Part shown: piece by piece, positions 9,336 to 19,700 of the stretch
Position numbering within the stretch: position 1 is the first letter of the stretch
Layout: every line of letters starts with the position of its first letter
Source of the DNA: Lewinellaceae bacterium
Lineage (GTDB): Bacteria > Bacteroidota > Bacteroidia > Chitinophagales > Saprospiraceae
Reading direction: 5' to 3'
Length of the DNA: 64,000 nucleotides
NCBI GenBank assembly: GCA_020636135.1
Contig: JACJYK010000003.1
Location: 124,001 to 188,000, forward strand
The notes under the pieces: model-generated
Databases searched by the model: none
Told to the model about the DNA's origin: nothing
Seen by the model: the letters and a program-made list of their open reading frames with translations, nothing else
Position numbers and translations under genes: made by a program

Positions 9336-10842
9336 ATCTCTGGATCTTCGCACACCTCATCGCCAGTCTCCGCTTGCCATTTTGGTCATTCTGTATGAAT
9401 TCATCCGACGGATCCTCTCCGCATTTTGGCCGATTCTGCTGATTTATGTGGTTCGTGGCCGTACGACTGGTCAGAGTGGTGATCCGGTTTACCTATACAT
9501 TGGTATCGGCATTTCTCTGGTATCCGTCATCGGATCGTTGATCTCCTATTTCAGGTATTATTATTACGTCACCGATTCGGATCTGGTCATTGAGAAGGGA
9601 TTGATCGAGCGGAAAAAAATCACCGTGCCGTTTGATCGTATTCAAACCATCAATACCGAACAGAAGATTATCCACCAGTTATTTGGGGTGGTCAAACTGG
9701 AAATTGACACGGCAGGTTCCAAGAAAAAGGAGATTGCTATCGATGCACTGGATAAGGGCGTTGCCGAACAAATTAAATTCTTCCTGCTGCAGAAAAAGAA
9801 ATCCCTGCAGGGGAAAGAAACAGACGAAAAACGATCCCCGTCGGAACAAACCCCAGATTTTGGCCATCTGCGCCCCCTTATCCGGCTCTCTGTTGCCGAC
9901 CTGATTAAGATAGGTGTCAGCCAGAATCATATCCAGACCGCCTTGCTGATCATCGGTTTTGGCATCGGGTTTCTGGATGATATTCAGGAACTCATCAACT
10001 TCGATCTGTACAGTTGGGTTCAGGGACAGATCGGACAAGCCAGTGCTTCTTATGTGATCTTCCTCCTCATGGTCTTGCCTTTCCTGCTATTAATTACTTT
10101 CGTCATTACCCTCATCCGTACAGTGATCCGGTTTTATCAGCAAAAAGTCTGGATTGCCGGAGATGGTATCCAGTTGGAGTCCGGATTATTTACCCGGCAC
10201 CAGTCGTTCATCCACCGGCAGAAGATCCAGCGTATCCAGTGGTCACAAAATCCCATCAAACGAATCTTCAGACTGTTTGAGTTGCGTATTTATCAGGCCA
10301 GCAGCCAGCAGGAAAATGCTAAAAAAACCAATCAAATACCGGGTTGTTACCGGGAAGCCCTGGAAGCATTAAGAGACACCACATTTCCGCGGGAATGGTT
10401 TGAGACGATGGATTATGTGCAGGTCAGTAGTCATTATCGTGGCAGGCTGTGGTTGTATTTTGGGATCCTTCCCGGTATTTTGCTGGGCTTGCTGGGTTAT
10501 CAGCAGGATGGACTTCCCGGGCTGTGGTTCCTGATCTGGATTCCTTTGGTATGGTGGTGGGCAGGTATTGTTGTGCGGCGCTGGCGCATTGGCCTCAATG
10601 ATTTTGCCCTTTACCTCAAACATGGTTTCTGGGAAGTCAAGGAAGATTTCATCCCTCTCTATAAAATTCAGGCTGTCCGGCTAAAACAGAGCCCTTATCA
10701 GCAATCACACCAATTAGCGTCCTTAGCCATTTCCACCGCCTCCGGTAGTCTTGAAGTGCCTTATTTGCCCCTTGATCTTGCTCAGCGATTGATGAATTAT
10801 CTGCTCTACCGGGTAGAATCCAGCCATCTTGCCTGGATGTAA
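9322..10842 (+). CDS. Bacterial PH-domain (YdbT-like) membrane protein
   Basis: A 506-residue multi-pass membrane protein with repeated bPH2 (DUF304) units. Three copies of the characteristic pattern are readable: DSDLVIEKGLIERKKITVPFDRIQ, GIQLESGLFTRHQSFIHRQKIQ and FALYLKHGFWEVKEDFIPLYKIQ (each quoted only in part of the domain). Pairs of hydrophobic segments precede each unit, near residues 20-75, 190-260 and 350-390. It begins inside the end of the YdbS-like gene (ATGAGGAAGAGTGA overlap), so the two are translationally coupled and probably form a complex. The exact function is unknown. Confidence 0.85.
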   Translation: MRKSESLDLRTPHRQSPLAILVILYEFIRRILSAFWPILLIYVVRGRTTGQSGDPVYLYIGIGISLVSVIGSLISYFRYYYYVTDSDLVIEKGLIERKKITVPFDRIQTINTEQKIIHQLFGVVKLEIDTAGSKKKEIAIDALDKGVAEQIKFFLLQKKKSLQGKETDEKRSPSEQTPDFGHLRPLIRLSVADLIKIGVSQNHIQTALLIIGFGIGFLDDIQELINFDLYSWVQGQIGQASASYVIFLLMVLPFLLLITFVITLIRTVIRFYQQKVWIAGDGIQLESGLFTRHQSFIHRQKIQRIQWSQNPIKRIFRLFELRIYQASSQQENAKKTNQIPGCYREALEALRDTTFPREWFETMDYVQVSSHYRGRLWLYFGILPGILLGLLGYQQDGLPGLWFLIWIPLVWWWAGIVVRRWRIGLNDFALYLKHGFWEVKEDFIPLYKIQAVRLKQSPYQQSHQLASLAISTASGSLEVPYLPLDLAQRLMNYLLYRVESSHLAWM

Positions 10843-11008
10843 AGACATAAGTTCGTCTGCCCTGAAAATACCTGAATCACTGGCTCCTTCGTCTTACAAA
10901 CCTTACCTTTGAGGTCATCCATGATTTGAATGGATTCCTTTCCGGTAAATTGAGAGCCCTGATTCTGGTTACATTCACCAATGCTGTGAGCCAATTTCCA
11001 AATTCATG

Positions 11009-11040
11009 TTTTGGTTAACCTGCCACAGTGCCTATATTTG
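11009..11040 (+). promoter_or_regulatory. Bacteroidota promoter of carB
   Basis: TTTTG at 11009-11013, then a 19-base spacer, then TATATTTG at 11033-11040. This fits both halves of the Bacteroidota consensus (TTTG, 19-21 bases, TAnnTTTG). The carB ATG lies 19 bases after the -7 box. It is the clearest promoter in the window. Confidence 0.75.
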
Positions 11041-11058
11041 CACGAATTTTCGCTTACC

Positions 11059-13875
11059 ATGCCAAAAGACAACTCAATTAAGTCGGTACTCATTATCGGT
11101 AGTGGCCCTATCATTATTGGTCAAGCTTGTGAGTTTGATTACTCCGGATCTCAAGCTTCCCGGTCCTTACGGGAAGAAGGCATTGAGGTGACCCTGATCA
11201 ATTCGAATCCGGCTACCATCATGACCGATCCGGTTACGGCGGATCACGTGTACCTCTTGCCATTGACCATTGAAAGCCTGGAGAAGATCCTGAAAGAACG
11301 TCAGATCGATGCGGTGTTGCCTACCATGGGCGGACAGACAGCTCTCAATCTGGCGAAGGAAGCGGATCAGCTAGGGATCTGGAAGGATTACGGCGTGCGA
11401 CTGATTGGCGTCGATATCAACGCCATCGAGTTGACTGAGAACCGGGAAGAATTTCGGAAACATGTCATTAGCCTGGGTCAGGAAGTAGCTCCTTCGATGA
11501 TCGCCAATTCATTCCTGGAAGGTAAAGAGGCTGCACAAAAGATCGGGTTTCCTCTGGTCATACGGCCTTCATATACTTTGGGAGGTACCGGAGGAAGCTT
11601 TGTCATGAAATCGGAGGACTTTGATGAAGCATTGCGCCGTGGACTGGATGCTTCACCGACGCATGAGGTCCTGATCGACAAAGCCGTATTGGGATGGAAA
11701 GAATTTGAGCTGGAACTACTCCGCGATAATGGCAATAATGTCGCCATCATCTGTACGGTTGAGAACCTGGACCCAATGGGTATCCACACCGGTGACAGCA
11801 TCACCATTGCGCCGGCAATGACCTTGTCGGACACCGCTTTTCAGCAAATGCGGGACGATGCCATCGAACTGATGCGCTCTCTCGGCAATTTTGCCGGCGG
11901 ATGTAATGTACAGTTTGCCCTGGATCCGGCTACCGAACAACTACTGGTCATCGAAATTAATCCCCGGGTTTCGAGATCTTCGGCACTGGCAAGTAAGGCA
12001 ACCGGATATCCGATTGCCAAGATCGCTGCTAAACTTGCGATCGGGTACAATCTCGATGAGCTTAAAAATCAGATCACCAAAACAACTTCTGCTTTCTTTG
12101 AGCCGACCCTTGATTATGTGATCGTCAAAATGCCAAGATGGAATTTTGATAAATTTTATGGTTCCGATCACACCCTGGGATTGCAGATGAAATCGGTGGG
12201 TGAAGTAATGGCAATCGGCCGTACTTTCCTGGAGGCCATGCAGAAAGCCTGCCAATCGCAGGAGAATAACCGCATGGGCCTGGGTGCCGATATGAAGGAG
12301 TGGATCCGTACCGCTGATATTTTAGAACGACTTGAAAAAGTAAGTGACGACCGCATTTACAGGGTAAAAGATGCCATGCGCCTGGGCGTCCCGGCAAAAA
12401 CGGTCCATAAGCTAACCAAAATTGACCCGTGGTTCCTGCGTGAGATCCGCAGGCTGGTTCAGATAGAAGAACAACTGCAGCGCTACAATGTGGCAGAAGA
12501 TCTTCCGCGTGAGTTTCTTCTGGACCTGAAGAAAATGGGCTACTCGGATGGCCAGATAGCCTGGGTGCTGCGGATCAAAGAAGAAGAAGTAACCCATTAT
12601 CGTAAAAAACTCGGTATCCGGCGTGCTTATAAAATGGTGGATACGTGTGCGGCAGAATTTGAAGCCAGAACCCCGTATTTCTATTCCACGTTTGAAAGCG
12701 AAAATGAAAGCATTCCCAGTGACCGTAAAAAAGTGATCATCCTGGGCTCAGGCCCCAATCGCATCGGTCAGGGCATTGAATTCGACTATTGCTGTGTGCA
12801 CGGCGTATTGGCGGTCAAAGAAGCGGGCTATGAAGCCATCATGGTCAATTGCAATCCGGAGACCGTTTCAACCGACTTTGACGTAGCAGACAAACTATAC
12901 TTTGAACCAGTTTACTGGGAGCATCTGGAAGAGATCATCGAACTGGAAAATCCGGTGGGCGTTATCGTCCAGCTGGGTGGCCAGACCGCCCTTAAGCTCG
13001 CCCAGAAACTTCATGAAAAAGGTATCCCGATCATCGGTACCGACTTCCCCGATATGGACCTGGCCGAGGACCGTGGCGCCTTCTCCGAATTGCTCAAAAA
13101 GCTGGAGATTCCGTATCCCAAATTCGGGGTGGCCACCAATGTCGATGAAGCGCTGGATGTCGCCAATACCATCCCGTATCCTCTGCTGGTCAGGCCTTCT
13201 TACGTTTTGGGTGGACAGCGAATGCGTATTGTGATCAATGATCAGGAGCTGGAATACACCGCCCTGGACATCTTTAAACACCTTCCGGACAATAAGATCC
13301 TCATCGATCAGTTCCTGGAAAGAGCTAAAGAAGCAGAAATCGACGCCATCTGTGACGGTGAGGACATCCATGTAATGGGTATTATGGAACACATCGAGCC
13401 GGCCGGTATCCATTCCGGAGACAGTTCTGCCGTATTACCTCCTTACAGCCTGGGTCCCCTGGTCATCGAAACCATGGTTGAATACACGCGCAGACTGGCA
13501 CTGGCCCTTAAGATCAAAGGCCTGATCAATATCCAGTTTGCCATCAAGAATGATAAAGTGTATGTGATCGAAGCCAACCCCCGTGCCTCCCGTACCACTC
13601 CATTCATCGCCAAAGCCTATAATGTACCCTACCTGAATGCAGCAACGCATGTGATGCTGGGGCACAAGACGTTAAAGGACTATCATTTCGAAAACATCCT
13701 GAACGGATATGCCATTAAGGTTCCGGTATTCTCCTTTGAGAAATTTCCGAATGTGGACAAGAATCTCGGCCCGGAGATGAAATCCACGGGAGAAGCCATC
13801 TATTTTATTGATAGTCTTCGCGATCCTTATTTCCGTGATCTGGAGAGTAAGCGATCGATGTTCTTATCGAGGTAA
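11059..13875 (+). CDS. carB: Carbamoyl-phosphate synthase large subunit
   Basis: It makes carbamoyl phosphate from glutamine-derived ammonia, bicarbonate and two ATP, for pyrimidines and arginine. Two homologous halves are visible, starting VLIIGSGPIIIGQACEFDYSG and VIILGSGPNRIGQGIEFDY. Each carries an ATP-grasp domain (RPSYTLGGTGG, EINPRVSRSSALASKATG; RPSYVLGGQRM, EANPRASRTTPF). The protein is 938 residues and stops soon after the second ATP-grasp domain. The ~130-residue C-terminal MGS-like allosteric domain of E. coli CarB is therefore absent, as in many Bacteroidota. ATG 11059 starts the conserved region; the 16 codons upstream of it overlap the promoter. No carA is adjacent. Confidence 0.96.
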   Translation: MPKDNSIKSVLIIGSGPIIIGQACEFDYSGSQASRSLREEGIEVTLINSNPATIMTDPVTADHVYLLPLTIESLEKILKERQIDAVLPTMGGQTALNLAKEADQLGIWKDYGVRLIGVDINAIELTENREEFRKHVISLGQEVAPSMIANSFLEGKEAAQKIGFPLVIRPSYTLGGTGGSFVMKSEDFDEALRRGLDASPTHEVLIDKAVLGWKEFELELLRDNGNNVAIICTVENLDPMGIHTGDSITIAPAMTLSDTAFQQMRDDAIELMRSLGNFAGGCNVQFALDPATEQLLVIEINPRVSRSSALASKATGYPIAKIAAKLAIGYNLDELKNQITKTTSAFFEPTLDYVIVKMPRWNFDKFYGSDHTLGLQMKSVGEVMAIGRTFLEAMQKACQSQENNRMGLGADMKEWIRTADILERLEKVSDDRIYRVKDAMRLGVPAKTVHKLTKIDPWFLREIRRLVQIEEQLQRYNVAEDLPREFLLDLKKMGYSDGQIAWVLRIKEEEVTHYRKKLGIRRAYKMVDTCAAEFEARTPYFYSTFESENESIPSDRKKVIILGSGPNRIGQGIEFDYCCVHGVLAVKEAGYEAIMVNCNPETVSTDFDVADKLYFEPVYWEHLEEIIELENPVGVIVQLGGQTALKLAQKLHEKGIPIIGTDFPDMDLAEDRGAFSELLKKLEIPYPKFGVATNVDEALDVANTIPYPLLVRPSYVLGGQRMRIVINDQELEYTALDIFKHLPDNKILIDQFLERAKEAEIDAICDGEDIHVMGIMEHIEPAGIHSGDSSAVLPPYSLGPLVIETMVEYTRRLALALKIKGLINIQFAIKNDKVYVIEANPRASRTTPFIAKAYNVPYLNAATHVMLGHKTLKDYHFENILNGYAIKVPVFSFEKFPNVDKNLGPEMKSTGEAIYFIDSLRDPYFRDLESKRSMFLSR

Positions 13876-14355
13876 TTATTGTATTGCTGCCGCTGGAGCT
13901 ATGGCCAGCTGGATTTTGTGGATGCCTGCAATGGGTGATTCCCGCATGTATTGCTCCAGACAGATGGTATACGCTCCTGCCTGATTAAAAAAGGCATTCG
14001 TCTGCAGGGGTATATGGATTGAGCACCGGTCGCCCCGGCAAGTACCGTTCCACAAACCATTTTTATCGGCTAGTTCAAGCGACAAGGTCTGATCCTTCGT
14101 GGTACCATCCGGATAGGTCGTATGGAACTGGGTATAGATGTTCTGGTATGCATAGCTGGCATCATAATCAATATCCAACCAGAAATCGTAATGAGCAGAG
14201 GTATCATTGATGGTAAAATGAAAACAAACTGTATCCTGATAGGACCAGCCGCTCTCCGCTATGGTAACAGCCTCCTTATAGATGTATTTGGATCCGCAGC
14301 CCGTTAAAATCGCCAACAGTGATAATGCAGTAATGATCTTTTTGGTAGGATTCAT
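13876..14355 (-). CDS. gldH: Gliding motility lipoprotein GldH
   Basis: A 159-residue lipoprotein with an N-terminal signal and lipobox LTGC (Cys20). The body contains the GldH-typical stretches YQNIYTQFHTTYPDG and LSLELADKNGLWNGTC, and a basic/Cys motif RGDRCSIHIPL. GldH is a Bacteroidota-specific protein needed for gliding in Flavobacterium and linked to the T9SS machinery. Its stop codon directly abuts the carB stop (convergent, zero spacing). Its ATG abuts the dnaJ stop, so it is probably the last gene of the grpE-dnaJ-gldH transcript. Confidence 0.88.
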   Translation of the reverse strand: MNPTKKIITALSLLAILTGCGSKYIYKEAVTIAESGWSYQDTVCFHFTINDTSAHYDFWLDIDYDASYAYQNIYTQFHTTYPDGTTKDQTLSLELADKNGLWNGTCRGDRCSIHIPLQTNAFFNQAGAYTICLEQYMRESPIAGIHKIQLAIAPAAAIQ

Positions 14356-15507
14356 TTATCTGAAGTAATCTCTCATTTTCTCAAAAAAGCCACGTTCACC
14401 TTTTCCCGGTTTAGGATCAAAGTTGGATAACTCACGCATACGTTCCAGCAATTTACGCTCTTCATCAGAGAGGGATTTGGGCGTCCAGATATTGACATGG
14501 ACTAACAGATCTCCCTTTTCATAACTCTGGACCACCGGTAATCCTTTTTCTTTCAACCGGAATATTTTACCGCTTTGGGTGCCGGCAGGGATTTTGATCT
14601 TTACCTGTCCCTGCAGCGTCGGAACTTCCACCGAGCTTCCCAAGGCGGCATCGGCAAAATTGAGGAATAACTCATACACCAGGTTCATGCCGTCGCGCTC
14701 CAGAAAATCGTGCTGTCGTTCGGTGATGCTGATCAGCAGGTCCCCGCTGGGTCCTCCTTTGCTTCCGGCATTGCCTTTTCCACGCATCGATAACTGCATG
14801 CCCTCTTCGACACCAGCCGGGATCTCTATTTCCAGCGTCTCTTCTCCATAGACACGGCCATCACCTTTACAGGTGCCACAATAAGCAGAAACGGTCTGTC
14901 CGGTACCATTACAGGTGGGACATGGTGCCGTCGTCTGCATCTGACCAAGGAAAGTGGACCGGATCTGACGAACATAACCGGAACCGTTGCAGGTGCCACA
15001 GGTGCGCACAGAGGACTTATCCTTCGCTCCGGTGCCCGAGCAGGTCGAACATTGGATCTGCTTTTTTACTTTGATCTTCTTGGTGGCGCCGGTTGCTATT
15101 TCCTCCAGGGTCAGCGGGACGTTGATGCGAAGATTGGAACCTTTTTGCCCACTAGGCCGTGAACCCCGGCTTGAACCCCCAAAAAATCCTTCGAAAGGTG
15201 AATCACCAAAAATATCTCCAAACTGACGGAAGATATCTTCCATGGTCATACCTCCACCACCAAAGCCGCCACCCATGTTGGGGTCGACCCCGGCATGGCC
15301 GTAACGGTCGTAGCGTGCCTTTTTGTCCTTATCACTCAGGACTTCATAGGCCTCTGCGGCCTCTTTAAATTTCTCTTCAGCGGATTTATCGCCCGGATTT
15401 TTATCCGGGTGAAACTGCATTGCGATCTTACGGTAGGATTTTTTGATGGTTATCTCATCCGCAGTGCGCTCAACACCAAGTATTTCGTAATAATCTCGTT
15501 TCGCCAT
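14356..15507 (-). CDS. dnaJ: Chaperone protein DnaJ
   Basis: An Hsp40 co-chaperone that stimulates DnaK ATPase. It is 383 residues, the normal size. The J domain has the HPD triad (QFHPDKNPG, about residues 31-39) and is followed by a Gly/Phe-rich linker (GGGFGGGGM). Four CxxCxGxG zinc motifs follow (CSTCSGTG, CGTCNGSG, CPTCNGTG, CGTCKGDG), then the C-terminal substrate domains. It lies 31 bases downstream of grpE in the same direction and directly upstream of gldH, with no gap. dnaK is not in the window. Confidence 0.97.
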   Translation of the reverse strand: MAKRDYYEILGVERTADEITIKKSYRKIAMQFHPDKNPGDKSAEEKFKEAAEAYEVLSDKDKKARYDRYGHAGVDPNMGGGFGGGGMTMEDIFRQFGDIFGDSPFEGFFGGSSRGSRPSGQKGSNLRINVPLTLEEIATGATKKIKVKKQIQCSTCSGTGAKDKSSVRTCGTCNGSGYVRQIRSTFLGQMQTTAPCPTCNGTGQTVSAYCGTCKGDGRVYGEETLEIEIPAGVEEGMQLSMRGKGNAGSKGGPSGDLLISITERQHDFLERDGMNLVYELFLNFADAALGSSVEVPTLQGQVKIKIPAGTQSGKIFRLKEKGLPVVQSYEKGDLLVHVNIWTPKSLSDEERKLLERMRELSNFDPKPGKGERGFFEKMRDYFR

Positions 15508-15538
15508 AAAAATATGGATGGTTGCGTCTGTGACGGTC

Positions 15539-16120
15539 TTAACTGCCTACCACTACTTTCGCGTACCGTATTATTTTGTCATTCAATGTATACCCTTTCT
15601 CGACGGTATCGATCACTTTTCCTTTCATTGCTTCACCCATAGGAATTTCAGAGATGGCCTCATGCAGTTCGGGGTTGAAATCGGCACCATTGGATTCCAT
15701 GGCCTTTAAACCCTGTTGTTCCAGGATATGATACAACCTTTTGTACACCATGGCGACACCTTCCGAGAAGACTTCTGCGCTTTTGTTATCCTCAGCACTT
15801 TTCTTGGCACGGTCAAAGTCATCCAATACCGGTAAGAGGGATTGGATGGTTTCCTGACCTGCTGTTTTCATCAGATCCAGGCGCTCCTTGATGGTGCGTT
15901 TTTTATAATTGTCAAATTCGGCAAACAGGCGCAAATATTTGTCTTTCAACTCATCCAGTTCTTCCTGCAGCGAATCCTGTGCTTTGTTTTTCTTTCCTTT
16001 CTGCTTCAAATCGGCATCTTCCTGGGCGGAATCCTGATTTGGCATGGTGGCTTCGGTTCCATTTTGTGTGTCCGGTGTTTCTTGCGGATCCTTGCTCATA
16101 TTTCTACGTTTTTTCCACAT
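15539..16120 (-). CDS. grpE: Nucleotide exchange factor GrpE
   Basis: Exchange factor for DnaK. An acidic, low-complexity N terminus is followed by a long charged coiled coil (LQEELDELKDKYLRLFAEFDNYKKRT) and the conserved beta-domain signature (AMESNGADFNPELHEAI ... GKVIDTVEKGYTLNDKIIR). The track start at 16144 is a TTG; ATG at 16120 (MWKKRRN) or 16099 (MSKDPQ) is more likely. An inverted repeat sits 15-52 bases upstream of 16120. The gene is the first of a grpE-dnaJ-gldH cluster. Confidence 0.93.
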   Translation of the reverse strand: MWKKRRNMSKDPQETPDTQNGTEATMPNQDSAQEDADLKQKGKKNKAQDSLQEELDELKDKYLRLFAEFDNYKKRTIKERLDLMKTAGQETIQSLLPVLDDFDRAKKSAEDNKSAEVFSEGVAMVYKRLYHILEQQGLKAMESNGADFNPELHEAISEIPMGEAMKGKVIDTVEKGYTLNDKIIRYAKVVVGS

Positions 16121-16134
16121 AGCTCCTATCAATT

Positions 16135-16172
16135 TGCCTGCCAAGTTGGATATTCAGTCATTTTGGCAGTCA
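16135..16172 (-). promoter_or_regulatory. Inverted repeat upstream of grpE (possible heat-shock operator)
   Basis: Two 10-base arms, TGCCTGCCAA (16135-16144) and TTGGCAGTCA (16163-16172), match in 9 of 10 positions as inverted copies with an 18-base spacer. The element lies between the preceding gene and the grpE ATG, where a promoter or operator is expected. It is not the CIRCE sequence bound by HrcA. Confidence 0.4.
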
Positions 16173-16697
16173 TGATGTCATACGTCTGTCAAAAAAAGTG
16201 CTAATAAATTCAATATCAGGATTTACCGCGACAATTTTACCACTTGGATTCACCAGGTAAGAAGTGGGAATTTGCCGGATACCGTATCGTTTAGCTACCG
16301 GGCCCTGAAAATTTTCTCCGTCGGTAAAATGGTTGGGCCAGTCCAGACCATCTTGATTAATGGCTTGTTTCCATCGTTCCGGATCTCCCTCTATGGCAAT
16401 GTTAATCACTTCAAATCCGCTTCCATCTTTGAACGCAGCATGATGGTATTTTGCATAGAGTTCCCGGATCTTGGGGTTTTGTGCCCGGCATGGTCCACAC
16501 CAACTCGCCCAAAAATCTATCAGTACATACTGGCCCTGAAAATCACTTAGTTTTTTTGTTTCCCCGGCAAGATTGACAAACTCAAATCCGGGCGCATCAA
16601 TACCGGCTTTGTATTTGGGTTTGAAATAAAGGTATTTAGCCAGCCAATACAGACCCAGAATCAAAATCAGTATCCCCAAAAATCGAATAAAACGCAT
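16170..16697 (-). CDS. TlpA-like thioredoxin-fold protein
   Basis: A 175-residue membrane-anchored thiol-disulfide oxidoreductase or resilience-type redoxin. One N-terminal transmembrane segment (FLGILILILGLYWLAKYLY, residues 6-24) is followed by a periplasmic AhpC/TSA-type thioredoxin fold with active site WCGPC (Cys67, Cys70). The conserved cis-proline region reads IRQIPTSYLVNP. ATG 16697 was preferred over the TTG- or GTG-like starts further upstream because it directly precedes the membrane anchor. Its stop overlaps the inverted repeat in front of grpE. Confidence 0.85.
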   Translation of the reverse strand: MRFIRFLGILILILGLYWLAKYLYFKPKYKAGIDAPGFEFVNLAGETKKLSDFQGQYVLIDFWASWCGPCRAQNPKIRELYAKYHHAAFKDGSGFEVINIAIEGDPERWKQAINQDGLDWPNHFTDGENFQGPVAKRYGIRQIPTSYLVNPSGKIVAVNPDIEFISTFFDRRMTS

Positions 16698-16799
16698 GCT
16701 GCGGTCCTTTGCAGCAAAGATACGTCTTCCATACCTTCCCAACCTAACCGGCACGGATCGGTAGTTTCCTGCCTGTGTACAAATCCGTACCTTTAGGTG

Positions 16800-19700
16800 A
16801 TGTCAAGAGATTCACAACTCCTGCTGGATTTTGCGTCCCGGGCACGACAGGATGCCCGGTTTATGGATGCACTGGATCACCTCAATGCCGAACAAAAAGA
16901 AGCGGTTAATGCGATCGAGGGTCCGGTACTGGTCGTTGCCGGACCAGGGACTGGTAAGACGCAGATCCTGGCTTTGCGTATTGGACAAATCCTGCAATTG
17001 ACCGACACGGACCCCCATAACATCCTCTGTCTTACCTATACCGAAGCCGGCGTATTTGCGATGCGTCAACGGTTATTGCAATACATCGGACCGACCGCCT
17101 ACCAGGTGCAGATCCACACGTTTCATTCGTTCGGGAATCATCTCATACAGCAATACCGGGATATTTTCGGAGCCTACCGCGATCTTCAGCCAGCTTCAGA
17201 ACTGGAATTGATCACCATCTACCGGCAACTGATTGATCAGCTTCCCAAAGATCATCCCCTGAAGCGCCTCCGGGGTGATTTGTATTTTGATGTTCCCCGG
17301 TTACGCCATCTTTTTGAGTACATGAAGAAGGAAAACCTGGATGCGAATGCATTTGTAGCACTCCTGGATGATGAGATCGACAGGTTACTGAATGACCCGG
17401 ACTCGATAGTTACAAAAGGTCGCCGGCAAGGTGATATAAAAAAGTCTGTCCTGGAGAAGATCGTCAAATGGGAGAAGACCAAATATGCCGCGAGATTATT
17501 ACCAAAATATGATGAGGCGTTACAGGCAAATCATCGGTATGACTATGGTGATATGATCCAGTGGGTGCTGAAGGAATTGCAACGCAACGCAGATCTGCTC
17601 GCTTCACTTCAGGAACAATATTTATACGTACTGGTGGATGAGTACCAGGATACCAATGGTGCTCAGAATGCGATCCTGGAAACACTTTGCCCGCCAGCGT
17701 TCCGGCCAAATCTATTTGTTGTCGGAGATGACGATCAGGCGATATTCCGATTTCAGGGGGCCAGTGTCCAGAATATCCTGGATTTTTGGGATCGCTACAA
17801 ACCCAAAGTCATCCTTCTTAAGGCCAACTACCGTTCCGCGCAGCTGATCCTGGATGCCGCCGGAAGCCTGATCCATTCCAACCTGGATCGGCTGGTTCAT
17901 CATTTACACATTGAGAAGAATCTTAAAGCCACAGGTCAAAATCAGAAGTATTCCGGGGCAATTCATCTAACCCATTTTCCCAACCGGGTGCAGGAAGAAA
18001 CCGGAATTTTACATCAAATCAAACGCCTGCATGAAGAGGATCATGTACCTCTTGCCGAGATTGCCGTAATCTACCGGAATCATAAGCAGGTAGAGGATCT
18101 CATCTCCGTGATGGAGCAAAATCTGATACCACTCTCCGTCAAGCGAAAGGTCAATATCCTACAATTAACCCTGATCCGCAATCTACGCACGATCCTAACT
18201 TTTCTGCAGGAAGAATACGATCATCCATTCAGTCAGGACCATCTGCTTTTTGAGATGATGCATTATTCTTATTTCGGTATTGCTCCGATTGATATCGCAC
18301 GCCTGGCCAAATATCAAAAAGAGCAGGCAGACCTCCGGAAAAAGCAGGGGCTGGACGAACACGATACCTTATCCTGGCGTGCACTGATTCTTGATTCGGA
18401 ATTATTGCGTGTAGCAGGAGTCGCGGAAGCTTCACCAATATTACGTCTTGGCGAAAACCTGGAATCCTGGATGCGTGGGGTAAAGGAACTCACGCTGCAA
18501 AATTTGTTTGAACGAATATTAAAAGACGGGGGCATCCTGCAAGAGATCCTGCAGTCCACTGAAAAAATCTGGCTGCTACAAGTGCTAACGTCTTTTTTCG
18601 AGTTTATCAAGTCAGAAATGGTCAAGCAACCTACCCTTGATCTGGAAGAATTTCTGGAGATGCTCCGTAAGATGGACAATCACAGCATACCTCTGGAACT
18701 CATACGGGTTATTCATTCCGAAGAAGGGGTTCAGTTCATGACAGCTCATGGCGCAAAAGGACTGGAGTTTGGTTATGTATTTGTGATCGGATGTTCAAAT
18801 AATATCTGGGAACGCAAAAAAGGTGGAAATCTGAACCAGTTTTCGATGCCTGCCAATTTAAATGCCAATGATAATGGCTCCTCGGTGGAGGATGAGAGGC
18901 GTTTATTTTACGTCGCAATGACCCGAGCCAAAAAGGCACTCTTTCTTTCTTATCCCCTCGAGAATGAAAGTGGGACCCATCTGGAAAAGTCACAATTCCT
19001 TTCCGAGCTGGAAGCGTCCGTTTCATTACCAGACGACTTCGAGCAGGTAGTTACTGATCAGGTGGCATCTTTCTACACCCGGCTTTTACTTCCGGAATCC
19101 CGGCCATTCCAGCTGTTGGACCACGACTGGATTGATCACCAAATTCAGGGATTGAAGATAAGTTCTACCTCGCTCAACAAGTTTTTGCGTTGCCCGCTTA
19201 CCTTTTATTTCGAACAGATCCTTCGAGTACCTACTGCACGTACAGACCGGATGGGATTTGGTAATGCAGTACATCACGCACTGGAAAAATTCCACAAAAA
19301 CATCCAGGATAATTCAACAGTCGAGGCCCTGATCCGCTATTTCCGCGAGGGGATGGAGATCCATCAGTCCCATTTCACCAAAAGGCAATTTGAAGAGCAA
19401 TTATATTATGGCGAGCAGATTCTACCGGCTTATTACGACGCCCGGATCGCGTCCTGGCGGTCGTTAAAGGAAAAACCGCATGTGGAATTCAGGATAAAAG
19501 ATGCTGTATACGCCGGCGTACCCATTTCCGGCATGATCGATAAAATTGAGCTACATCCGCACAGCATACGGGTCGTTGATTACAAAACAGGCAAATATGC
19601 TTCAAATAAATTAAAGCCACCGGCCGACGAACTGGACCCCGGAAGTGAATACTGGAGACAAATTGTATTTTATAAATTACTTTTAGACCAGATCCCCGAA

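Noticed and set aside
16196..16204. Half-site of a CIRCE heat-shock element (AAGTGCTAA)
   Set aside because: Only one arm exists, with a mismatch, and it lies inside the coding end of the thioredoxin gene.
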